Both the position numbers and the translations under genes were made by a program. This document shows, piece by piece, positions 37,185-45,438 of a DNA stretch of 64,000 nucleotides (positions within the stretch are counted from its first letter, which is position 1; each line of letters opens with the position of its first letter). This DNA comes from Gemmatimonadaceae bacterium (GTDB taxonomy: Bacteria > Gemmatimonadota > Gemmatimonadetes > Gemmatimonadales > Gemmatimonadaceae): NCBI GenBank assembly GCA_025358925.1, contig JANYHT010000015.1:32230-96229 (forward strand). Direction: 5' to 3'. Below the pieces are notes generated by a model. The model was not told the origin of the DNA. It made no database searches and was given only the letters and a program-made list of their open reading frames with translations.

Positions 37185-38375
37185 TTACTTAGAGCGCCGC
37201 AATTGCGCGCTCACTGCGCCGCCGCTCGCGCCCGCGTTGTTCACGATCACCGTAGCCGTCCCGGTGCGTGTTGCGTCCGCCATTGACGTGGCGGTGATGG
37301 TCGTCGAACCGGCAGCCACGGCACTGACCATGCCAGCGTCCGAGACCGTCGCAACACTCGTATCGCTGCTGCTCCATACCACCTTCGTGCTCAGTCCATC
37401 CTCAATCACCACCGTTGCGGCGAATTGTTGCTGTGCACCAGCAACAAGCGACGCGGTGTCGGGTGACACACTCACCGTACGGGCGGAGCGAACGGTAAGC
37501 AGCAACTCAGCGCGCGCACGTGGATCGGCCGCCGAGCTCGCACGAATAATTGCGGTGCCGATACCAGTGGCGGTAATTACGCCGCTCTCACTGACCGTCG
37601 CGACGGCGATGTTCTCACTGCTCCACACAATGTCGTGCGATTCGTTGGCATCGACATCGACGTTCGCTGAGAGCGATCGTGCATCACCTACCCACAACGT
37701 GATCGCCGAGCCACCTGGCGCGAACGAAACGGCACGGGCCGGATTGACCGTGATATTCGCCATCGCAAACACGCGTGGATCGGCGGCAGAACTGACGCGC
37801 ACTGTCGTTGTCCCAGCGCTGATACCGCTAACGACACCATCGGCGCTCACGGTTGCGACCGCGGCGTTCAGTGACGTGAAGTGCAAAGTCATCGACGTAT
37901 TGACGTCGGCGTCGATCAACGTGCCGAGGAGTTGCGTATCACCGGCTCGTAAGGCCACCGCGCTCTGCACCAAGGATACACCGCGCACGCCGAGGACTTG
38001 GACGTCGACATCCATGGCGAGCGAGCCAGCAGTCGCGTGGATCCGTGTGACACCCGCCGCGCGCCCAGTCACGGTACCGACCGAGCCGGACGCACTTACT
38101 TGAGCGACTAATGGGTTATCACTCGTCCAACGCACCGCAGATGCCGACACGTTATTGCCATCGGCGTCGCGCAGAGTGGCGATGATGCTGTCGGCTGCGC
38201 CGAGACCGGCGAGGGCTACCCCATTCGTGCTCAACTCCAGTCGCGTTGGCGCACCTGCGCTTGGCGCTGTCACGTTGTCGGACGCGGACGAGCAAGCCGC
38301 GAGGAAAAGAGCAGCCGCTATGCGCGATACGACAACGCATCTGTGGTGTGACCGCGAACGAAATACGTGTAACAT
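37185..38375 (-). CDS. Lipoprotein with four bacterial Ig-like repeats
   Basis: 396 residues from the ATG at 38375, which has GGAGG upstream and begins MLHVFRSRSH like the long paralogue (MLHVFRITRP). Lipobox: LFLAACSS. Four Big_2-type repeats fill the rest, and each aligns in order with repeats 1-4 of the 1413-residue paralogue; the third is the closest (shared WSSENIAVATV and DPRARAELLLTV). It then stops at NNAGASGGAVSAQLRRSK with no propeller part. It is either a short natural version or a paralogue that lost its distal half. It is separated from its neighbours by hairpins, so it is probably a single-gene unit. Confidence 0.82.
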   Translation of the reverse strand: MLHVFRSRSHHRCVVVSRIAAALFLAACSSASDNVTAPSAGAPTRLELSTNGVALAGLGAADSIIATLRDADGNNVSASAVRWTSDNPLVAQVSASGSVGTVTGRAAGVTRIHATAGSLAMDVDVQVLGVRGVSLVQSAVALRAGDTQLLGTLIDADVNTSMTLHFTSLNAAVATVSADGVVSGISAGTTTVRVSSAADPRVFAMANITVNPARAVSFAPGGSAITLWVGDARSLSANVDVDANESHDIVWSSENIAVATVSESGVITATGIGTAIIRASSAADPRARAELLLTVRSARTVSVSPDTASLVAGAQQQFAATVVIEDGLSTKVVWSSSDTSVATVSDAGMVSAVAAGSTTITATSMADATRTGTATVIVNNAGASGGAVSAQLRRSK

Positions 38376-38595
38376 GGAGCCTCCAGGCACGTTGGCGTTT
38401 TCAAACGACGTGTCGTCGAAGGAGTCAACGGCGCCCGGAGCTGCATCCGTCAATAGGATTCCCGAGTGCGCGCAGCACGCATTGCGACGTCTATTGCCTA
38501 GGAGACGTTCGTGCGCGATGGGCGGCGATCTCACCGCAGGTATCACATATGGCGATGAACGATTACGTGCTCACACAGTGACATTGCTGCGGAAT

Positions 38596-38640
38596 ACACA
38601 AAGGGCCGACCCCTGTTTGAGCGGGCCGGCCCTTTGTGTT
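38596..38640. terminator. Terminator of the third Ig lipoprotein gene
   Basis: ACACAAAGGGCCG (38596-38608) and CGGCCCTTTGTGT (38627-38639) form a perfect 13-bp stem. It lies 24 bases beyond the end of the minus-strand gene at 38664. The bases from 38376 to 38595, in front of the short Ig gene, hold a smaller hairpin (ACGTCT/AGACGT) but no gene. Confidence 0.85.
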
Positions 38641-38663
38641 TATCACCGTGCTGCGGTGCTCGT

Positions 38664-41600
38664 TTACCGGTGTCGTGTTTTCCGCATCCGTCGCAAAGCG
38701 CCTGCGGGCACGGGACCGCGTGAATGGCTCGTGCGCGGCGCCATCGACGACGGTTCAAGATTATTCGCACCGCCAACCGACAACGCTTGGCGAAGCTGAC
38801 CCCCGTTACTGCCGCTCACAATCGTACTGTTATACCCAACGGCGAACCCGCCACCGGATGCATTCGGTGCGCCGGACACACTCCACAGTAAGTCTGTCGT
38901 ACCGGTGGCGATGCTCGTCCACGACGCTCCATTGAAGCGGAGCAGTGTACCCAAATCACCCGTTATGTACACATCGAACAGACTTGGCCCCCAGACCGAT
39001 GTGAGCACTCGTGCTGTGCCAAGTACCAACGACTGCCACAACGTACCGTTAAAGCCTAGCGAGACACCGGTTGAACCGAGTGCGTCAGCGCCGACGGCGA
39101 CAATGTTTGTACTCCCAGTCGCCCACAGTCCCGCGAGTGTACCTGTCGTTGGCGGGGAGAGCGGCGTCCACGTAGTGCCGTTGAATCGCAACAACGTTCC
39201 ATTTTCGCCAGCCACGTACACTTCATTTGCCGACACGCCATACACGGCCCAGAGGGGAAATCCAGAGAATGTTGCCAAGCTCCAACTCGTGCCGTTGAAA
39301 CGCATCACTTCACCCGCTTGCGTTGTGGCGTACACGTTATTGCTGCTTGTGCCCCACAATGAAAAAATGCTGGACGTGGACGGAAATGTCATCGATTGCC
39401 ACGTGGCACCGTTCCATCGGAGCATGACGCCATCATCACCACCAGCAAACGCATCGCTGGCGGTTGCTGCCCACACCGTATTCAGCGCAACGGTTGTTGG
39501 CGCGGTTTGTCGCGTCCACGTGGTGCCGTTCCATCGGAAAATGAATCCAAACTCACCCACTGCCCATGCGTTATTCGCATCTGTTGTCCAAACATCCAGC
39601 AGATCGGGCACCAAGTTGTTGGTCTCCCACGAGCCCACGGCGTTACGCAAGACACTCCCGCGTTGACCACTTGCATAAATCACGTTCGACGGATCAACGG
39701 AGACTGCGTACAAGCGCGGTGCATACGGCGTTGTTACTGCCGTGAGCGTAGCACCATCGAGCTGGAGCAAGCCAACATCACTGGCGATGTACATGCGTCC
39801 GTTATTCGCCGTGCTCGCGCTGATGCCGAAGAGATCGGCGCTCACACCGTTGCTACTCACCAGCGCCCATGTGACACCGTCGAAGCGCACCACGGTGCCA
39901 AGCGTGCCCACCGCCACCACGTTGGTTGTCGTCGTCCCACTTACGCCATACAGCGTTTCGGCAGTGGGCACCGTTGCCCGTATCCATGTGGTGCCGCTGT
40001 AGCGAAGCACGGTGCCGCCGGCACCCACGGCGTACGCAATCCCGCCTGACGACCATACGCTATTCAGCGACGTCGTGACACCGGACGTCGTGGCCGTCCA
40101 TGCGGCGCCGTTTAGTCGCAGTGCGGTACCGTTTGTGCCAACGGCAAACGCGCTCGTCGCACTTTCGACCCACACCGATGCGAGATCGCGCGTGGTGCCC
40201 GACGTCATCGCCGTCCACGTCGTGCCGTCGTACCGCTGAATCACGCCGCCTGTGCCGACGGCAATCACGTTAAATGCCGATGAGCCTTGCACTGACAGAA
40301 ACTTCGTGTTGGCAAACGCGCCTGCGAGACTTTGTGCCCACACCGTGCCATTCCAGCGATACACATCACCCACAAGATTTACAGCGAACGCGCTTGTTGG
40401 TCCGAAGCTGACGATTGACAACACGTCTTCGAACAACGGACCGGAAAGGCGCGATGGCGTCCACGTCGTGGCCAATCGCGGCACCACGGAGACGGTCACG
40501 GTGTCACGCTTGGTCACGTCAGCTTGCGACACAACAGTAATGAGCGAAGTGCCCGCGACGATGCCCGATACAAGACCCGTTGCATTAATGGACGCTACAC
40601 TCGGCGCGCTTGAACTCCATGTGACGGCCGTATTTGTCCCCGGATCCGCGGTGACCGTAGCGACGAGTAGCGTGGTGGTGCCTGGGTTAATGCCAACGTT
40701 ACGCTGGGCAATCGCGATGGAGATGGGTCGCGCGGTAATGGTGATCGTCGCTGCGGCGCGACGTGTCGAATCAGCCGTCGACGCGGCGGTGATGGTCGCG
40801 CTGCCGAGTGCGACGGCGGTGACCAAGCCATTCGCGTTGACGGTGGCGATCGCCGCGTTGCTCGAACTCCAATTCACGGTGAGCGCGAGGCCGCCATCGG
40901 CTGAGACAGTGGCCGTGAGTTGTTGTGTACCGGAAATGAACAGAGCGGCCGTTGTCGGTGACACCGCGACCGCACGCACCACCGGTTGTACCGTAATCGT
41001 GGCGTTGCCACGCAACGTTGTATCCGCAACGGAAACTGCGGTGATTGTTGTGGTGCCAACCCCAACTCCGGTGACGACACCAGTCGCCGATACCGTCGCG
41101 ATGGTCGGTGCGGCCGTGCGCCACGTGACTGCGGTACTCGATCCAACGGGGATCTGCACGGTGGCAACAAGCGTGGTGGATTGACCAGTGCCTATCGTCG
41201 CCGTACTTGGCGCAATGATGATGCTACGCGCCGCGCTCACAGTGATTTGCGCGGTGGCGCTGAAGCGCGAATCGGCGGTGGACGTGGCGCGGACGATGGC
41301 ACTCCCAACACTGATGCCGGTGACCACGCCAGCGGCACTAACGCCGACAACAGCGGGACTCTCCGACGTCCACACCACCGTTTTCGCGAGTCCGGCATCA
41401 GCATCAACCGTTGCGGTCAGTGGCTGTGCATCACCTACGCGAATAGCCGCAGCATTGGGTGAGATTTGGACGCCGCGCACGCCAAGCACTTGCACGGTCA
41501 CGGTACTGGAGACAGAACCGGAGAGCGCGCGAACGGTGGTAGAACCTGTGGCCTTTGCTGTGATCGTCGCCGTGCTGCCCGTCGCACTGACCGTGGCGAT

Positions 41601-41849
41601 GCTCACGTTGTCGCTCGTCCACGTGACCGTGTTATTGAGTGTCGAACCGTTCGCGTCTTTGACAGCGGCCACCACGGTCTGCGTGGCACCAACTGCCGAT
41701 AGTGAGACGGATGTTGTTGAGAGCGTTACGGTTGCCGGCGGATTACCTCCATCGCTTTTGCCACTGCATGCTGTAAACGCCACGAGCAGTGCGCTGACGC
41801 TTGCGAGCGATGAGAACCAACGGCGTGATACTGCGATGCGAGTGTCCAT
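38664..41849 (-). CDS. Lipoprotein with five Ig-like repeats plus propeller-like domain
   Basis: About 1061 residues from the ATG at 41849 (a TTG one codon earlier is in frame). Lipobox: VAFTACSG. Five Big_2-type repeats (about 35-450) are followed by about 14 propeller blades, very similar in sequence and order to those of the 1413-residue paralogue (VNLLGNVFRWDG versus VNLVGDVYRWNG; DLLDVWTT in both; GENGTLLRYNG versus GENGTLLRFNG). The number of Ig repeats thus varies while the head is conserved, as expected for a stalk of changing length. It starts only 15 bases after the stop of the cNMP-aspartase gene, so the two are likely co-transcribed. Surface location is inferred. Confidence 0.88.
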   Translation of the reverse strand: MDTRIAVSRRWFSSLASVSALLVAFTACSGKSDGGNPPATVTLSTTSVSLSAVGATQTVVAAVKDANGSTLNNTVTWTSDNVSIATVSATGSTATITAKATGSTTVRALSGSVSSTVTVQVLGVRGVQISPNAAAIRVGDAQPLTATVDADAGLAKTVVWTSESPAVVGVSAAGVVTGISVGSAIVRATSTADSRFSATAQITVSAARSIIIAPSTATIGTGQSTTLVATVQIPVGSSTAVTWRTAAPTIATVSATGVVTGVGVGTTTITAVSVADTTLRGNATITVQPVVRAVAVSPTTAALFISGTQQLTATVSADGGLALTVNWSSSNAAIATVNANGLVTAVALGSATITAASTADSTRRAAATITITARPISIAIAQRNVGINPGTTTLLVATVTADPGTNTAVTWSSSAPSVASINATGLVSGIVAGTSLITVVSQADVTKRDTVTVSVVPRLATTWTPSRLSGPLFEDVLSIVSFGPTSAFAVNLVGDVYRWNGTVWAQSLAGAFANTKFLSVQGSSAFNVIAVGTGGVIQRYDGTTWTAMTSGTTRDLASVWVESATSAFAVGTNGTALRLNGAAWTATTSGVTTSLNSVWSSGGIAYAVGAGGTVLRYSGTTWIRATVPTAETLYGVSGTTTTNVVAVGTLGTVVRFDGVTWALVSSNGVSADLFGISASTANNGRMYIASDVGLLQLDGATLTAVTTPYAPRLYAVSVDPSNVIYASGQRGSVLRNAVGSWETNNLVPDLLDVWTTDANNAWAVGEFGFIFRWNGTTWTRQTAPTTVALNTVWAATASDAFAGGDDGVMLRWNGATWQSMTFPSTSSIFSLWGTSSNNVYATTQAGEVMRFNGTSWSLATFSGFPLWAVYGVSANEVYVAGENGTLLRFNGTTWTPLSPPTTGTLAGLWATGSTNIVAVGADALGSTGVSLGFNGTLWQSLVLGTARVLTSVWGPSLFDVYITGDLGTLLRFNGASWTSIATGTTDLLWSVSGAPNASGGGFAVGYNSTIVSGSNGGQLRQALSVGGANNLEPSSMAPRTSHSRGPVPAGALRRMRKTRHR

Positions 41850-41864
41850 CAAGTAGGGCGAGCC

Positions 41865-43739
41865 TCAGCTAACGGGACGCGGCGCAGTCATCGCCGCTGG
41901 ATTCAGGATGTCGTCGAGCTCTGCACGCGTCAGCAATCCACGCTCTAACACCAACTCAAACACGCCGCGACCACTTTCCAGCGCGGCCTTCGCAATATCC
42001 GTTGACACTTCGTACCCGAGGCGCGGCACGAGTGCCGTGACGATACCGATCGAGTGCTCCACGAACATGCGCATGCGATCCACGTTTGCAGTGATGCCGG
42101 TCACGCACCGTTCGCGCAGCACCAAGCAGGCATTCCGCAACATGTCGATGCTTCGCAACAACCGATAGGCAATTACCGGCTCAAACGCGTTAAGCTGCAA
42201 TTGTCCTGCTTCCGCGGCCATGGTCACGGTGACATCACCACCGATGACATCAAAACACACCTGATTGACCACTTCGGGAATGACGGGATTCACTTTGCCC
42301 GGCATGATCGACGACCCCGGTTGCATGGGCGGCAGATTAATCTCGCCAAAGCCCGCTCGCGGTCCGGACGAAAGAAGCCGCAGATCGTTGCAAATCTTGG
42401 AGAGCTTGGTCGACGTGCGTTTGAGCACACCCGATAACTGCACGAACGCGCCCGTGTCGCTGGTGGCTTCGACCAAATCTGGCGCGGTGATCACAGGCAC
42501 GCCCGTCAGCGCCGCGAGTTTGCGTGCCACCAACTCGGCGTATCCCGGTGGCGCGTTCAAGCCCGTGCCAATGGCAGTGGCACCAAGGTTGATTTCGCGA
42601 ATCAGCGACTGTGCTTCGGCGAGACGATCGACATCTTCACGCAGGGTGTTCGCGAACGCCGTAAACTCTTGACCGAGTGTCATCGGCACCGCGTCCTGCA
42701 TTTGGGTGCGTCCCATCTTGAGCATCGACTTGAACTCACTGCCCTTGTCACCAAATGCATCGGCAAGTCGCGCGAGTTCGACGCTAAAGCCGCTCAAACT
42801 TTGATGGAGCGCGACACGCACGGCGGTCGGGTAGACGTCGTTGGTGGATTGACTGAGGTTCACGTGCGAATTCGGCGAGATCGATTCGTAGTCGCCGCGC
42901 GGTTTGTTCAGCAACTCGAGCGCGCGATTCGCGATCACTTCGTTCGCATTCATGTTGGTCGATGTGCCGGCGCCGCCTTGAATCACATCGACAAGAAAAT
43001 GTTCGTGATGTCGACCCGCTCGGATTTCACGTGCCGCGCGAATGATCACGTCAGCTTCCCGTTGCGCCAGCAGACCAAGTTCGAAGTTGGTCTCGGCAGC
43101 GGCTTCTTTGACCGCAGCCAGCGACTCGAGCAAGACCGGGAATTCGCGGAGGGGAATTCCCGTAATCGGAAAATTTTCGAGCGCGCGCAGCGTTTGAATG
43201 CCGTACAATGCTTCATACGGCACCTCGCGCTCGCCCAATAAATCATGTTCGAGGCGGGTCCGATGGCCGCCAAAGCCTAACGTGCGCCCACGACCAACGA
43301 GTGTTGCATCTGCTCGGCGTAACCGTTGCGAAATCGCGCGCGCCGCTCGGGCGACGAGGGCGGCGTAGAGTTGCGGCGATTCACGGGTAATCTCCTCGAG
43401 CTGCGCTTTTGCGAGGATCAGGGCGGTACCCGGCATGATGACCCGCGCTGTTGTGCCATGTGGCGACTCATCGAGCAAGAGTCCTTCGCCCACTGCCTCG
43501 CCGGCGCCCAGCGTCACGAGCCGTGTGCTGCGTCCGTCAGAAGACTTTTCAATGGCCACTGCGCCGCTGACCAAAATCGCGAAGCGCTCACGCGGCTGCC
43601 CTTCAACAAAAATGGTTTCGTCGGGTTCCAAGATCTTGGGCGTGACGCAACGAGACAGCTTCCACAAATGCGTGTCAGCAAAACCTTCAAGAAACGTGGT
43701 GGCGCGAAGCCAGTCCGCGATTTCGGCGGGGGTCGTCAT
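41865..43739 (-). CDS. aspA: Aspartate ammonia-lyase fused to a cyclic-nucleotide-binding domain
   Basis: About 624 residues from the ATG at 43739 (a TTG eight codons earlier is in frame). Residues about 5-125 form a cNMP/CRP-type beta barrel (FLEGFADTHLWKLSRCVTPK, ETIFVEGQPRERFAILVSGA). Its phosphate-binding cassette keeps GEG but has SPHGTTARV where cAMP binders have an Arg-Ser/Thr pair, so classical cAMP binding is doubtful. From about 160 it is a full aspartase/fumarase: VIQGGAGTSTNMNANEVIAN, SPNSHVNLSQSTNDVYPTAV, MGRTQMQDAVPMTLGQEF and the signature GSSIMPGKVNPVIPE. It should convert aspartate to fumarate and ammonia, perhaps allosterically gated. A fumarase function is less likely given the aspartase-like length and motifs. 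Confidence 0.9.
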   Translation of the reverse strand: MTTPAEIADWLRATTFLEGFADTHLWKLSRCVTPKILEPDETIFVEGQPRERFAILVSGAVAIEKSSDGRSTRLVTLGAGEAVGEGLLLDESPHGTTARVIMPGTALILAKAQLEEITRESPQLYAALVARAARAISQRLRRADATLVGRGRTLGFGGHRTRLEHDLLGEREVPYEALYGIQTLRALENFPITGIPLREFPVLLESLAAVKEAAAETNFELGLLAQREADVIIRAAREIRAGRHHEHFLVDVIQGGAGTSTNMNANEVIANRALELLNKPRGDYESISPNSHVNLSQSTNDVYPTAVRVALHQSLSGFSVELARLADAFGDKGSEFKSMLKMGRTQMQDAVPMTLGQEFTAFANTLREDVDRLAEAQSLIREINLGATAIGTGLNAPPGYAELVARKLAALTGVPVITAPDLVEATSDTGAFVQLSGVLKRTSTKLSKICNDLRLLSSGPRAGFGEINLPPMQPGSSIMPGKVNPVIPEVVNQVCFDVIGGDVTVTMAAEAGQLQLNAFEPVIAYRLLRSIDMLRNACLVLRERCVTGITANVDRMRMFVEHSIGIVTALVPRLGYEVSTDIAKAALESGRGVFELVLERGLLTRAELDDILNPAAMTAPRPVS

Positions 43740-43908
43740 AGGGCGGGTTGGGAGGCGGGTCAATTGCGATCCACACGGATGCTGCAGGCGTGACGCAACG
43801 ATCTAGAAGTCTCGCCTCTGGCGCGTCCAGATGGTATGCTCGCATACGTTCGAAGCTGACGCACCCGTCCGCTTTCTGTTAAGTGCCGCCTCGTTTCGGA
43901 GTTCAGCC

Positions 43909-44988
43909 GTGTCCGTGTCTCGTCGCGATTTCCTCGAACGTTCGGCGGCGCTCGCAGCCGCAGGATTTATCCCTCGCCTACCCGACGGCGGGTTTTTGCC
44001 GGGGCCTGCAGCGCCCGTCGACGTCGGATCCGGCGTCTTTCGAGGTCGACCCGTCGTGATTTCGTCGGCAAACGGCATTCGGGGCGTGAAGGTGGCGTTC
44101 GACAAAATGGCCAACGGCGAGGATCCGCTCGACGCGGCAATTGCCGGTGTGAACATCGAAGAGCTTGACCCCAATAATCAGTCGGTGGGGTTCGGCGGCT
44201 TACCCAATGAGGAGGGCATCGTGCAGCTCGATGCGTCATGCATGCACGGACCAACGCGTCGGGCAGGGTCGGTGGGGTGCATCGAGGACATCGCAACACC
44301 GTCGCTGGTGGCCAAAGCGGTGATGGACTACACCGACCACATCATGCTCGTGGGCCCGGGCGCGAAGAAGTTTGCGCTGGCGATGGGCTTTAAAGAGCAA
44401 AATCTGTTGACGGAGAAGAGTCGACAGGATTGGATGCGTTGGAAATCGCGCCTGAATAAAAACGATGCGTGGCTTGATCATGACGAAGACATCAAAATCA
44501 AGTTCACGACCGGTACGATCAACATGAACGCGGTCACGTCCGCCGGCGACATCGGATCCGTCACCACCACGAGTGGCATGTCGTGGAAAATTTCTGGTCG
44601 CGTGGGGGATTCGCCCATTATCGGCGCGGGACAATACTGCGATAACACCGTCGGCGCGGCGGGCAGCACGGGACGTGGTGAAGCAAACATAAAAGTGTGC
44701 GGGGCTTTTCTCGCCGTAGAGTTTATGCGCCAAGGCATGACGCCCGAACAGTCGCTGTTGCAGGTGGTTGAGCGCGTCATCGCGATGACGGAAAAGCGGT
44801 TGCTGGACGAGAGGGGTCGTCCATACTTTGATCTTGATTTTTACGCAGTCACGAAAGACGGTCGGTACGCGGGCGTGTCGTGCTTTGAAGGGAGTCGATT
44901 CGCCGTGTGCGATGAGCAAGGCGCGCGGCTGGAGACGAGCGCGTACTTGTTCAAGGCGAGCGAGCGACCCAAGGCGCGCGCGAATTGA
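43909..44988 (+). CDS. Tat-exported N4-(beta-N-acetylglucosaminyl)-L-asparaginase-type Ntn hydrolase
   Basis: About 359 residues from the GTG at 43909; an ATG at 43831 would add 26 residues ahead of the signal. The N-terminus is a twin-arginine signal (SRRDFLERSAALAAAGF). The T2 asparaginase family is shown by DPLDAAIAGVNIEELDPNNQ, SVGFGGLPNEEG and GRVGDSPIIGAGQYCDNTVG. By alignment the self-cleaved nucleophile is the Thr in TTGTINMNAV, where the usual preceding Asp is Gly. It would remove the glycan-linked or free asparagine side chain outside the cytosol. Stands alone; repeat-rich DNA follows. Confidence 0.85.
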   Translation: MSVSRRDFLERSAALAAAGFIPRLPDGGFLPGPAAPVDVGSGVFRGRPVVISSANGIRGVKVAFDKMANGEDPLDAAIAGVNIEELDPNNQSVGFGGLPNEEGIVQLDASCMHGPTRRAGSVGCIEDIATPSLVAKAVMDYTDHIMLVGPGAKKFALAMGFKEQNLLTEKSRQDWMRWKSRLNKNDAWLDHDEDIKIKFTTGTINMNAVTSAGDIGSVTTTSGMSWKISGRVGDSPIIGAGQYCDNTVGAAGSTGRGEANIKVCGAFLAVEFMRQGMTPEQSLLQVVERVIAMTEKRLLDERGRPYFDLDFYAVTKDGRYAGVSCFEGSRFAVCDEQGARLETSAYLFKASERPKARAN

Positions 44989-45159
44989 TTGGCACGGTTT
45001 GGGTGAAGCGGCGCGTACCAGAATCAACCGCAACAACGGACACGGATACGAACGGAAACAACGGATAACCTGCAGATACTGCGAACCACAAAAAGCATTT
45101 TATGTTGTGGTATCCGTGTTCTCCGTAGATGTGGTAGACCGGCTACAACAAACAACTTC

Positions 45160-45193
45160 ACCGCGAATTTCGCGAATAACGCGAATTGATTGG
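45160..45193. repeat. Intergenic CGCGAAT-type repeat copy 2
   Basis: ACCGCGAATTTCGCGAATAA followed by CGCGAATTGATTGG: three CGCGAAT units, one more than copy 1 at 27.47 kb, with the same ATTGG end. Confidence 0.65.
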
Positions 45194-45317
45194 AGCGTTT
45201 AGGTAAACTGGTGCGACCGGTAGCAATTGAAGAATGATGAATGAACGTATAAATCCATCCCATACGCTCCCTTCTGCAAACATGGGGCGCTCCGCCAGCC
45301 CGCCAGCCCTCTGTCCA

Positions 45318-45337
45318 GATTCGCGTCATTCGCGGTG
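45318..45337. repeat. Intergenic CGCGAAT-type repeat copy 3, inverted
   Basis: GATTCGCGTCATTCGCGGTG is the reverse complement of CACCGCGAATGACGCGAATC, matching copies 1 and 2 in opposite orientation. Confidence 0.6.
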
Positions 45338-45438
45338 TGGTGGAGTGGCTGTTTCTTACCAGAATCGACCCCCACTACTGCGGCTGGCCATAAAAACGCT
45401 GAATTCTTTCCGCTTGCAGATCGCACTATCTTTGCACA

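Larger units (their letters stand above)
44989..45438. other. Repeat-rich intergenic region
   Basis: 450 bases without a convincing gene. It carries two dispersed motifs: ACGGACACGGATACG-like sequence at 45038-45065 with an inverted partner GGTATCCGTGTTCTCCG at 45111-45127, and the CGCGAAT repeats listed separately. The last 100 bases must contain the leuS promoter; none stands out. Confidence 0.5.

Noticed and set aside
35884..38103. Long open frames on the + strand opposite the Ig-repeat genes
   Set aside because: They mirror the repeat structure of the minus-strand genes, have no signal peptide or domain, and cross two real gene boundaries. They are antisense shadows.
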